From Gonocerus acuteangulatus (Eukaryota > Arthropoda > Insecta > Hemiptera > Coreidae): 64,000 nt of DNA. Of the stretch, positions 38,339-49,800 are shown in pieces. Numbering within the stretch: the first letter of the stretch is position 1; every line of letters begins with the position of its first letter. The position numbers and the translations under genes were made by a program. The notes beneath the pieces were generated by a model. It had not been told where the DNA came from. It searched no databases and saw nothing but the letters and a program-made list of their open reading frames with translations. Location of the stretch: the NCBI GenBank assembly GCA_946811695.1, contig OX328125.1, positions 47,091,395-47,155,394 on the forward strand, read 5' to 3'.

Positions 38339-38534
38339 CGGAGGTGATATTGATTTTAATTTGATTTTAGATATTGTCGGACTAATTAAATTTTGCTGAT
38401 TAGTTCTGGGCCTCCAAAACTCAGAAAGTCTTGCTACTTGTTTGGGCTCATCGGCTAATATTTCATCGATACAGTCTGACGATATTTCGTCCTCGATAGT
38501 AGTCGTTGTCGCTGTTATCACAGACGCAATGTTT

Positions 38535-38700
38535 AAAAAGTCCGACTCGCAGGAACTGTGTCATATTGGCGCCTTTCCGTTTATATCCCTAGTGCCATTA
38601 GTAAAAAAATAAAAGCAGTTATTGAAAGGTTTTGATCCTTCGTAAAAATATAAGTATCACTTACCACGATTTTCTCACCGTTTTCGATACATTTTAGAAA
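38535..38700 (-). mobile_element. Helentron-like family A 3' end (fragment)
   Basis: 'aaaaagtccgactcgcagga' with hairpin GCAG-GAA-CTG, then 'tcatattggcgcctttccg', is a reversed, diverged 3' terminus of family A (compare 54016-54060). The element cannot be followed confidently beyond about 38700. Confidence 0.5.
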
Positions 38701-39264
38701 ATTAACGAAGAAATTAGTTACAAAATTCAAACGTTATGTATTTCGTTTTATTATTTTCAATTGTTTTCTTGGCGACATAAGCGTTTGGCCTGCTGTCAAG
38801 TGACATGATACCTTCCTTTTGTTATTTTAGTTTTTTAGTTACATTATAGTTTTAATAATAATATTAAAAATTACTAACAGTATTGGCAAAGGTGGCATTA
38901 TGAGCCTTTGCTGGTTTTATGAGCCCCTACTTTATTTGAAAATGTAGGCAATGCATTCTAGCTTCGAACCATTCTCAGAATTGTTCTTTACAGAAATAGT
39001 TCCCAAACATAATATATTAAATGGACCCCTACCTAAAACCTTCCAGAGAAATATTTATTATAGATTTCAGTTATTTATAATTAACTTAAAATGAGTTATA
39101 TGAAAAAAGAAAAGAAAATGGGGGGCCATATATCCACCATTGCCCTTAGTAGTTAGTTCCACTTTTTATGAGTAGTACTTAACTAGAAAAAGGTTCAGAG
39201 AAAGCGCACTTCTCAAGCGTTCGCCTGAAAAAAATTGTTGAAAATTTATTTGTAGTTCTTAACA

Positions 39265-39345
39265 ATCTATACACCCCGGTAGCTCGGTTGGTAGCGTTGC
39301 ACTCTCATAACCCAAAGATCTCTGGATCGAATAGTCTTAATCGTC
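39265..39345 (+). mobile_element. tRNA-like head (Met-like) followed by poly(T)
   Basis: 'ccccggtagctcggttggta' matches an A box, 'ctctcataaccc' resembles an elongator tRNA-Met anticodon loop (CAT) and 'ctggatcgaat' a weak B box. The acceptor stem is not closed. A 27-bp reversed copy of its start ('ctatcggggtgtatta') lies at 40027-40055. This is most likely a SINE or tRNA pseudogene. Confidence 0.5.
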
Positions 39346-40057
39346 CCACTATTTTTTTTTTTTTTTTTTTAATTTCTTTTTTGTATGATTTTTATTTTGG
39401 TTCTTAGGAATATTTTATAACATTAATTACTAAGGTCTTTTTAGAGGTTGACATTTAATTTTTAACATTTTATTCCATATATTAAAAGAAAATTCGAATG
39501 GTATAAATCTTTCATATGTCCAAGATCGATAGTTGTGAGTCTTGATAAATACAAATATCGAATGCAAATCTTACGCAAAATTATTATCTACAGTTAATAC
39601 ATGGAGAATTAAAGGCATATAAACAAAAAAAAAAAATCCTTCGAGTTCATTCTAAGTTGAAAGAATGAAGATAAAACCTCATTTTCAAAGACTATATTAA
39701 GAGGTCCTATTAAAGTGAGAGAACTGGCTTCTCAAGCATTCATCTGAAAACACCACAAGGAATATTAATAACTTTTACTTTGTAATCCGGAAAAAATCCA
39801 TTCTAAAATAAAAATTCTAATTCCTGGAAAAAAAAAAGATTTTCGTCTGCTTCATGCATACGAGTAGTTTCATGTATTAATTCTTTATCTGTAATTAATT
39901 TTTTCCGTAATCATTTACACAGAGCTGTGAAACATGTCTTTATTTGCCTTTATCACGACTTACACCTATACATAACCCCTAAACATTTTCGCATTCGAAA
40001 TTTCTTTTAATATATGGAACAGTACAACCCCGAGCTATCGGGGTGTATTAATAGATT

Positions 40058-40335
40058 GTGAGTGGGGCGAGGTTAGCTCAGTGGTAGAGCATTGGACTAA
40101 TAAGTTGGAGGACCTGAGATCAAATCCCGAGATTTTTAAAGTTTTTTTCTTCTAGTGTCTTCGTTCATGGGTTGAATTCGGCCTCCCTGACCGTCCCTAG
40201 GCCAACCCAGCCTTTAATTAATTTAATAATGGGTACCTTGGTTGGTGCTAATGACTCTAGCAGTCGAAGCAGCCAAGGGGAAAATCAGGCGGCCGGAGCA
40301 AAGTACTGACCACACTATCTCCCTAGTGTGCCGTA
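40058..40335 (+). mobile_element. tRNA-derived SINE copy (Ile-like head family)
   Basis: The head 'ggttagctcagtggtagagc' is an excellent A box, 'ggactaataagtt' resembles an AAT (Ile) anticodon arm, and 'gatcaaatcccga' is a B box. The body has 'ggccaacccagcctttaatt', 'gccaaggggaaaatc' and 'tctccctagtgtgcc', shared with the reversed copy at 8550-8735. The acceptor ends do not pair, so it is not a working tRNA gene. Confidence 0.7.
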
Positions 40336-40379
40336 TGGTCATGAATCAGGTACCTCTATAGTATCGGCGCCTCACATTG

Positions 40380-41536
40380 CATTCGATGTAATGTTGTGTG
40401 TTTACTTGACTGATGTGCTTTGTAGATGTTTTGGTTGATTTGAATTGCTTTAGGAGAGTTGAGTGTAGATGTTCTGAAATAGTCTTAATAAACTAGGATA
40501 CATAGTCTGTATAGAAGATAAAATTGGCGTGTTGTGATAAAGGACTGTAACTGAGGCCAAGAAATATAGCATGGCGTTGGGCTTCCTGTATGTTTTAGAG
40601 TTCAGAGAGTTTTTGCTTTTAAACCATACGATCTGCCGCAATTATATTGCAGATCCAGTGCAATTTTTGTACTTGACCCATCAGTTAACTCTGTTATGAC
40701 TTCTGTTTCATAATGCAAGAAATCCAAAAAGTGACTTCTGTATTCTTCTTTGAATATTACGCTTCTGAAATCTGGTTTAGGTAATACAAATTATATAAAC
40801 AACAGTACAATAAAAACTAAAATTTTATTATTTTCATTGTACAAGTTGCAGCGCCATAAAATTTTATATTTTTTAATTATAATATAGTAATATGAAAATG
40901 TCTAACAGTATACTAAAATCTAAATATACATTAACAAATCAAATAAATTTAAATATTAAATACAAATATATATTATAAAAATATATATTTTGGCACATCT
41001 CAATACATGAGTACCGTTTTCGATACTTGGCATTTATCGGCTGACTAGAAAGCGGTCAAGAAAGGACAAGGCACCTATTTCTGAATAATTAATTTTTACA
41101 ATTAATACAAACATTTTTTCTCAAATTAGAAATATATTTGTCCTTTTCTATTTTATTTTCTACATCTACAAGCAACGAATTGTAGGAAAAATACGTATTA
41201 TCAGCTTTTCTCCATTATACAATAAAATCTAAAGGTTTTGTAGTCTTTCTTGAATAATGAATTTACAATAAGCTTTATATAAATTTAAATAGCCGCTTTT
41301 TACGTATGATTTGCTTAACACAATACTCCGACGTCCTCTTTTTAGCAATAATAATAAAATCGATAAAATAATTCCTTCAATAAAAAAAAAAAAATTAAAT
41401 TTACATTCCAAAACTTCACAATAAACTATACTACCATCAAACGCATTTGTGAGATATATACAAGTAAAAAAATAAATATTATTAAAATATATTCATTCAG
41501 TCCTTTGAGTGTCTTGACTTGATGTAGGAGGAATAA
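40380..41536. other. Non-coding stretch containing any GATA 3' UTR
   Basis: AT-rich DNA without an ORF of interest. If the last GATA exon is right, its 3' UTR would run down from 41536. A minus-strand AATAAA (TTTATT at about 41152) is one of several possible polyadenylation signals, none compelling. Confidence 0.3.
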
Positions 41537-41571
41537 TTACACTGGGTGGTACGCTCTCCAGTCCGGACACA
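41537..41571 (-). CDS. Possible last coding exon of the GATA factor
   Basis: A very good acceptor (TTTTCTTTTTGCAG) lies 6.6 kb downstream of exon 6. In the phase left by exon 6 it would encode [11 protein letters not shown] and stop. In phase 0 the same exon would instead read [20 protein letters not shown] and stop near 41497. That phase would be reached if the small candidate exon at about 47970-47998 (acceptor TTCATTACAG, donor CTT|GTAAGT) is included. Neither C-terminus is recognised, and intervening exons could have been missed. Confidence 0.4.
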
Positions 41572-43789
41572 CTGCAAAAAGAAAATATCAAAATTAAATA
41601 ATACAAAAAATGTGCAACTAATAATAGAATAAAAATTGAAGTAAAACGTCATGTTATTGGTATTTGTTAATAAAAATAATTTAGCGTTGTATTTTAAAAA
41701 GAAAAGGACATCACGCATATATTGTATTTTACTGTCGGTACATTATGAAACGAATAATACACATATCAGGTACGTAAATTTATTGTAACACAGCTCAATT
41801 TTTCTTATCATACGCACATTTAAGTTAAAAAAAAAAAAAAAAGTCTGTATTGCAAAAGTTACGAAAACGAAGTGTATTTCCTAAACTCTCACCCAAATAA
41901 TCCCTGGATTATGGATAATTGGTAACTGTTTCGCTTCCAAAAATTATTTCTGTTTTTCTGGGAACGTAAATTTATAAACTCATTTTCCGGCTTGAATTTT
42001 TTAAGAAAATTTTACTTTTAGCACTGAAATTATTCTGATTAACAGAATACTATATTGTCGATTTTTATATTTGATATGAAACACACTTCCTTTGTACCTA
42101 AACTTTCACATGATCGTAAGATACGGGATATTTAAAACAATTCAAGTCAATCGGTCGTGTTTGAGTTCCGAAACCAAAGTTATAGGTTGTTCCAAATTTT
42201 CCCCATTAAATACATAGCCTTGAAAATGTTTTCACTCGATTTCCAGCTTCCAACTAAACTAAAAAGTTAATCTGCCTATGACCGCAACACTGCTATAGTT
42301 AGGATCGTTTTTTTGTACGAATTTCGTGTAAGTTTAAGGAAAATTCTTTTTGTGACAAATTTCATCAAAGGGGATTTCCCCAGGGGGGATTTTGATTGGG
42401 AGTTAATTAATGTTAATTTAACTTAGTATTTAGTACTTCTTTGCTCAGCGTTCAAGCGAACTTGTAACACGAATTATTTATGTGCCTCTTGTACTCTTCC
42501 AGAAGGAAGGTACATCAAGATATGTACATCGGAGTTATTCCTCCAAAATTAGAATTATTTCTATCATCTGTAAGGATATCATTAAGCCACTTAGCAAATA
42601 TATAGTTAGTGCAATGAAATTCAGAGCTTTTTTGAATGGATAGAATAATCAGACCGCTGCCCACAATAATAACATAAAAGTTTAATGCTACCTTTTCGAA
42701 TTTGAAAATAAATTAAAAAAGTCCGTCACGCAGGAGCTGCATAACTAAGCACTTTCCTCAGAATTTGGGTAGTGTAGACTGCTTTCCAGAACAATTTGCT
42801 TAAAATATCCTACATAAATAAAATAAAAACGTGAATAGTTCTCATTTTGTAATGAGTAACTGAGCAATTATTAATTTGCATCCAGAGTTATGTTTACACA
42901 TGGTACCTACTACACTACGTAATAAATACAAAAATCCTCATATTATCGTATTTTGATCTAACGCAGGAACAGGATACAGTCACTCTAGTGGTAGAAAGCG
43001 CTCCTTGCGGCGGCTTTGTGAACCTACGTCTGCCGGCTTTTCTATTCAAATATATTACAAATTAAACCCCCGCTTTCCGATTGACCGATTCAGCTCATTT
43101 TTACAACACTTCTTTCTCATGAGTTAACCACGACATATACCGTTACTGCGTTTCGTTACAATACAGCAGAAATTACGACCGGTATGAGTATATTAGGAAT
43201 TTGGGTCCGGAGTAAACCCCCCCCCCTTCTAATGAACCGATTTAGTTTATTTTTACAACACATATTTACCTGTAGATTACCACTACGAATACCGAGTTTC
43301 GTCGAAATATACCAAAAGTCACGGCTGGTAGTGGCGAATTGGTTTTGTGGGTTCGGAGTAAACCCCCCCCCCCTCCTAATGAACCGATTTCGTTTATTTT
43401 TACAACACATATTTACCTGTGGATTAGCACTACGAATACCGAGTTTCGTCGAAATATACCTAAAATCACGGCTGGTAGTGGCGAATTGGTATTGTGGGTC
43501 CGGAGTGAACCCCCCCTCCTAATGAACCGATTTAGTTATTTTTATATCTCACTTTTCTCTCTATATTACCACTATGAATGCCAAGTTTCGTTGAAATATA
43601 ACAAACATTACGGCTGACATAGTCAAATAAGTATTTTGGGTTCGGGGTAAACCCCCCCTTCCGGTGGACCGACTTTGATGGTTAACGAACTCGTTCAATC
43701 ATTTGCTAATTGAATGCTATATACCAAGTTTCGTGACGAAAAAACAAAAACTCTGGCCGCTATCGTGTTAACAGACACATATATATCTA

Positions 43790-43855
<66 letters not shown>

Positions 43856-46800
43856 TATATATAAATTTTAACGGGGGTCATTTTCGGTGTCTACTAGGTA
43901 GGATCGATAAAGATTTGAAGAAATTTTTCAAAAATTCCGTCATGAGTCCAACCTCAATAGCTACTTTCCTTCGGAGGAATGTGCTAAAAAAGAAATTTAT
44001 TATATGTGAATTATTATTTGTTGATTTTAAGCAACGCTTCCGAGGCGATTTGCATTTGGTTCAGGATTATTTGGTACAGGGCGATGTAAAATTGTCTTTT
44101 AGCTCATCTTATCCCTAAATGAGTGTACATTTGTTTCTTATATTTTGCTATACTTATATATTAGAACATTTGACATAGTATACGTTTTGGTGTTATAATT
44201 TGTTGTACGTGTTTGTGTTGTTTGAGTGATATGTCAATATGGCGGCCGTCATCTTCAAGGAGTTCTGCCTTGTCAAATGGTATATCCAGATCACGTCGTA
44301 AGTGAAAACATCGTATATTTGCTTTAAAAATATACGATTTTTTTTCTGTTTTTGTGTATGCATATACAACTTTAGGTCTATTTATGTATTTTTTTTTAAT
44401 TTATTAATTCCCATTTTAAAATAACCTATTTTTCCTTTATTTAGCTAATTATACTATTATATAATGTGTGATATATGGTATTGTATTTATTTATGAAGGC
44501 TGAATACCTTGCGTATAAGTTTTAAAACTTAAGCAATAAAAACTCATCTATCATTGGAACTTCTTTGGAATAAGAAGTCAAGGAATGGTTGGGATTCGGC
44601 TAAGAGAAAACGTCAGATTTTCAGATAAATCTATATTTAGAACGTTTCAGCATGCACTTCAGCCTTCTTCAGCAATAATGTGTCTAGGGGATGGAGCAAG
44701 AACACGATAAGTTTTAGGTGACCATGGTTAAGTGTAGCCGTTCCTACATTTTTTCAAGATCACCTAAACGTTATCCCGGTATCCCCCGTCACCTTTTGGC
44801 ATTTGTTGCTGAAGAATACAGGGAAAGAACCTGCTAAAACGTTCGAAATACGTATTTTTCTGAAAATCTGACTTTTTCTAACCCCATTCTTTTACGTTTT
44901 TCACCTCCACGGCTAACTATCTTCATCTGATTCTTTAGACTATGTTAATACATTAACAGAGACGTGAAAGTACCTAGTTGTTACGTGCTTGCTGATGAAG
45001 GAACCTGGTTGGTATATACTCAATGGTGTTATGTATCCAGCCTCTATCAGTTCTCCATCGCACTTATCCCAACTGTTGGATTTTTCTCCTGAAAAATTCG
45101 TTCTCTCATCAAATATTTTCTACTACTTCTCTATTTTATGAATTAAAGAAGTTTATATTTTATTTATTTATTTATTTCTAATTAACAACACTAACCTACA
45201 CGTAAAATTCTATCCAAACATTAAATTACACCATCCTTCCTATTTTGGTGTTTTTAATTGTTTATGTTAATATCCTTCGCTTCAGATCTTATGTCTATTT
45301 GTTTTCAATTTTATATTTTATTTAAATAAAATGAATTGTCTTTTATGCGGACAAACAATATATACATATACATGTACGTATTTGCTTTTCCTTTGCGTTA
45401 AACCTTCAAGAAGCCGTATATTTCTGCGTTACATGTCGTCATACAGCAATTTACATATATATCATGCATTTTTACAAATTTGAATCAGTCATTTTGTTTT
45501 AATTAAGAACTTTACTGCTTTGTAACAATTTAAAAGCACCTCAATTTGGATGAATAAGACGTTTAAAACTGTTTATGAAACAGTTAGGCTGGCAGTTTAA
45601 TTTTGCATGAAACTTTCGATACATGTTTTATTCATGCCCCTATAGAGAACCCAATGGAGCGTCTGTTATTTTTATAACGATTTTTGTGAATTCATGGATT
45701 CGATTGTATGTGTTTGTGGATGGTTGTTAATGTCGTTCGTTATTAAGGGTGAGATCTGATCTTCGGTCCAGTAAGTGTAATAAAAGCCTTTAACACGAAG
45801 ACAAGGTATGGTTGGGATTCGGCTAGGAGAAAAAAAACGTCAGACCTTCAGGAAGAAATCTGAATTGGACATTTCGGCTGCACTCTGGCACGTTTCAGCA
45901 CTAGAGAATGGGGGGGGGGGGAAACGTCCAATACAGATTTCTTCCTGAAGGTCTGACGTTTTTTTCTCCTAGCCGAATCCCAACCATACCTTGTCTGCGT
46001 ATCACTGCAACGGCTAGCTATCTCCATCTCCACCAAAAAGCCATTAACGTTGCACAGTAGTGCAAAATCATGATCCAACTTGACAAAAACCTTCCCGCTC
46101 ATATAGCGGCCTGAATTTGTATCTAAATCTAGCACATTAGGATAATTATCATAATTATCTTATACTATTTATTTTAATTTATAATGAGTTGATGAAGAAG
46201 TCACTTTTACTCTTAAAAGAGTTCATGATGTCTAGAGAGAAAGAAAAAAATAACTAACTAAAATGATAGAAAAATACAACAGGGGGAAGGCGTATGTTTG
46301 TATAGGCCTGGATCAGTGTAAGGCGTTTTTGCCGAGATTATGTTAATCTCTCGGAATAAGGTGACTCATTATCTAGTTTGTACAGGTATTCCCAGCATGA
46401 TATATAATACTTAATTTTTCTGGTTTGTCCTGCTAGATTTCGTTTTTCCACCACTGTGCATCGGTTGAGTTCTTGTTTGTTTTGGATAAAAGTGGTTTCC
46501 AAATTAGTCGTTTTTCTAAATAGCGGATTCGGAATTTTCGAGAAATTAATTGTCTAGCAGGTGCTCAGGGCGATAAAGTGACAGTATTTCTCTACTTTCA
46601 ATTAAATTCTTAATTTTGTCAAGATAAGCCTTAATTGACCAGGAAGCGTGAAAATATGGCTGCGTCTTTAGAATTTTCACATGGGGACAAAATAATATTG
46701 TGTCTACGTCACGCAGTTACGTACAAAAAAAACGTAAATTTCACGCAGTGAAATTATTACTAAAAAAAAATGAAGCAGAGAAAAAACACAGGCTTTTAAA

Positions 46801-49800
46801 AGGTTTATGACGGTCATACATTAAGCCAGAAGTAAGGCGACACAAGAAGCGGCTGTAGTTTTAAAAGTGAGAGGCCAGCCATCATTAACATTCAGAGTGC
46901 TTGTGAATCCTTGAGAAAAAGTATAGTGGATTTAAGCAAGAGGTTTTGTATTTTCGTCAGGACGGGGAAAGAGTCCTTCGGCGTCCAAGTAGGTCGTACT
47001 CGGCAAAAAAAAAAAATTGTAAAAGTACCGTCCGTCAGGGATGTAAAATAAGAGTGACCAAAGAAAAACCCGTGGTACTTCAGCCTGAGGGAGAGAGTAC
47101 TGACACAGCAATAAGTACACCACACCTTTATGTGGTCGGTGTTTAAAATGCTCTCGAACCGGTTGTGTTGAAGAGTAAAGTCATTTCTAATCTTCTTCGT
47201 CATGAATGTTCTAATAATTATGTTCATGTAAAAGATATAGAAGAGCACCAGAAAATTAAAAGAAAACAAGAAGAAAAAAAAAATTATAATATTTTGTGTT
47301 TTTTCATAAAATACATCAATTAGTACAATTTTGGTTTTACTTTCTATTTACATAAGTAATCTAATAAATAAAACTTTCATTAATTTTTTAATATTAATTT
47401 TGCTTTAATGAGCCAATTAACTACATAATTAGAAAGAACTGAATTGTAGCATGGAACTTGTTTGACGGTAGCCCATTCATTATTACAAACTAAACTATCT
47501 ACAGATTAAAATAATATATAATAAAGTGTATTAGCATAAGACATAAATTTAATTAAACGCCACAATGATCTCATGACAATTGTTTAGTGATTTATTATGT
47601 TTTCTCAAAACATTATAATGATCATTATTAGACAAAATTAATCTTCATTGCCTATTACTTATTTTCTTTTTAATATTTTAGTTATTTTCATAATCAAGGA
47701 CAATTAATTAATAAATTATTTTATATTTTGTATAATTCCTTTAGAAACGGATTAACTTTGGAGCTATTGTTGTTGGTAAACTAATAAGAAGAGTTTGCGT
47801 TATTTTACAAGCTCTACGTATCCTTACATTCGAATGGCTTCTTAACTTGATTTGCCATTCAGATAATATTCCACAAGTGCTGAAACATTACCTCATTTTT
47901 TGTTCTTGTATACTTTTGGAGGTTACTCAGTGACCAAATACAATTTTAAAAAATACCAAAATACTTACAAGCAAAGGGACCATCAACGATAGTATTACTG
48001 TAATGAAAATGATTCTCAACACTATTCTTTGAAAATCCCTCTGATTCTTTGAGATTGCTCTGATTTCACACTCATAGTGTACATCATCAATCATGATGAC
48101 ACATTTAATCTCATAATTATACAAATTACGCCATGATACTATATAAATGTTATTCTTTTCAAAAACTTGACATTAATCATTTTGTAGGGCAAAAATAAAG
48201 AAAATATTTTACCTGATTTTATGTCGCTCTTTGGACTTGGAAGATTAACTTGTGGGTTTTTTGGTTTTCTTTTCCTTGTCTGTATTCCATCTTTCTTCAT
48301 CGTGTGAGGCCTGTTTACCTAAAATCATACTTGAATGTTAGTACTAATAAATTGTCATTTATTACTTAATATTTTATTGATTACCTTTGATTTAGTGATA
48401 GTAGTTAATAATTACTCCCTTAATATAATTAGATTATTGAATATCCACTCTTTTCAATATTGAATTTGTCATAAAACAATATCATAATTGATGGGGTCGG
48501 GGCAAAACAGTGCCAAACAACATTTTTAACAAACCAACAAAACAACATTTTTAATATGTTACATTTTATGTCAGACTATCAGTTGAAATGGTTAGGGGCA
48601 ACGAGATTAAGTTGCATACAGAGCTTGTAGTCATATTTTAGTAGCATATTTATCATAGACTGCTGGTCCGACATAATATCCAACATATAGCAGCTACAGT
48701 TATGTTCTGTAAAATTTGTTGCTAGGCAGTGTTTTGCCCCGACCCCTTCAATTTATCTATTTAGTTCTTTGAAATGAAATACTATATACAAATCAGTAAT
48801 AATGGGGGCTTTGAATTTTTTATGCGAATAATAGTTGGCTATACGACTATAAAGTTAAATTTTAAGAACTTGTCATTGATATGGTCGAATGGTGGTGCTA
48901 CTGCATATAACAAATACAAAAACTTCAGAACTCATTAATCGAAATATCTACGTACGAAGGGTTAATAATATAAATGACATGGTCTAAAAATAATGTTAAA
49001 TTCGTTAAAATATGTCTTATAATATAATATATTTACCCCATGGAGCTTGAAGTACAAGCCGCATGCGTTGCAGACAGGTTCACCTGTGTTGTTTCTCCTC
49101 CATAGTGTTGTATTGTTTGTATGACAATTGGCACAGCTTACTCCATTCCTTCGATTTCCAATCTGAAATAAACAAAACATTATATTATCCTGTACAACAG
49201 AGGTTTATTCTATCATTGGTATCACATTGATATGCTTTTAGTAGCGTTTATTTAAAAAGGATGGCTCCATTTAACAAACTCTTCAACCTCTAGACAGTTT
49301 ATTATGAATAGTAAATAACTGGGGATTTCACATTGATTTGGATGTCGTTGACTAGATGAGACCGTGAAAAATCAACATTGAATCACAGAATCTCCAATGG
49401 TATATTTTGTGGACAAAATTAGCAGGAATACGTGCGAATCGGGTGTTGAAAGGAGATTGGTTTGAAAATGGATAGTATTTATCCGACCAACGAACAAAAC
49501 TACCCAATATTTAGTGAACTCTGTAATTTATACAAGATTTAATTCGAATTGGGTCCTTAGTCATATCGAAATGTTTGCCTATTTATAAATTTCATATATG
49601 AGGCCCTGATGATGGAGAGCTTTTCCACAAATATTTGGCATTCGGCTAAGATAAACACTCAGAGTATCGGGAAAAAATCTGTGATTTGGACGTTTAGGCA
49701 TGCATGGGGCAGCTATATTCAGCTAAAAAACAAAACAAATACACAGAAATAATTAAAAACAGTAAACAATATATTAGAACGAAACCAAATTTCATGATCT

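Larger units (their letters stand above)
42715..43990 (-). mobile_element. Helentron-like (HINE) element, family B copy 3 (in GATA intron 6)
   Basis: Starts AAAAAAGTCCGTCACGCAGG (hairpin GCAG-GAG-CTGC) and ends 'gaggaatgtgctaa' at 43975. About four tandem units of about 145 bp (C-runs near 43215, 43360, 43510 and 43650) each contain 'tttcgtcgaaatatacc' or similar and 'ctaatgaaccgattta'. A 60-bp (AT)n block is at 43795-43856. It lies between the last two proposed GATA exons. Confidence 0.62.

Noticed and set aside
39265..39345. Possible functional tRNA-Met gene
   Set aside because: The anticodon loop looks right but the acceptor stem and B box are degenerate.
40058..40130. Possible functional tRNA-Ile gene
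   Set aside because: A and B boxes are good, but the acceptor and T stems do not pair and a SINE body shared with 8550-8735 follows.
43150..43690. CRISPR-like direct repeats
   Set aside because: Units of about 145 bp without spacers inside an animal transposable element; no CRISPR array is expected or present.
47927..48124. 65-aa hydrophobic minus-strand frame that could be a membrane protein
   Set aside because: It is inside a GATA intron, has no supporting motif and is AT-driven; only an internal 29-bp splice-bounded segment is worth testing.
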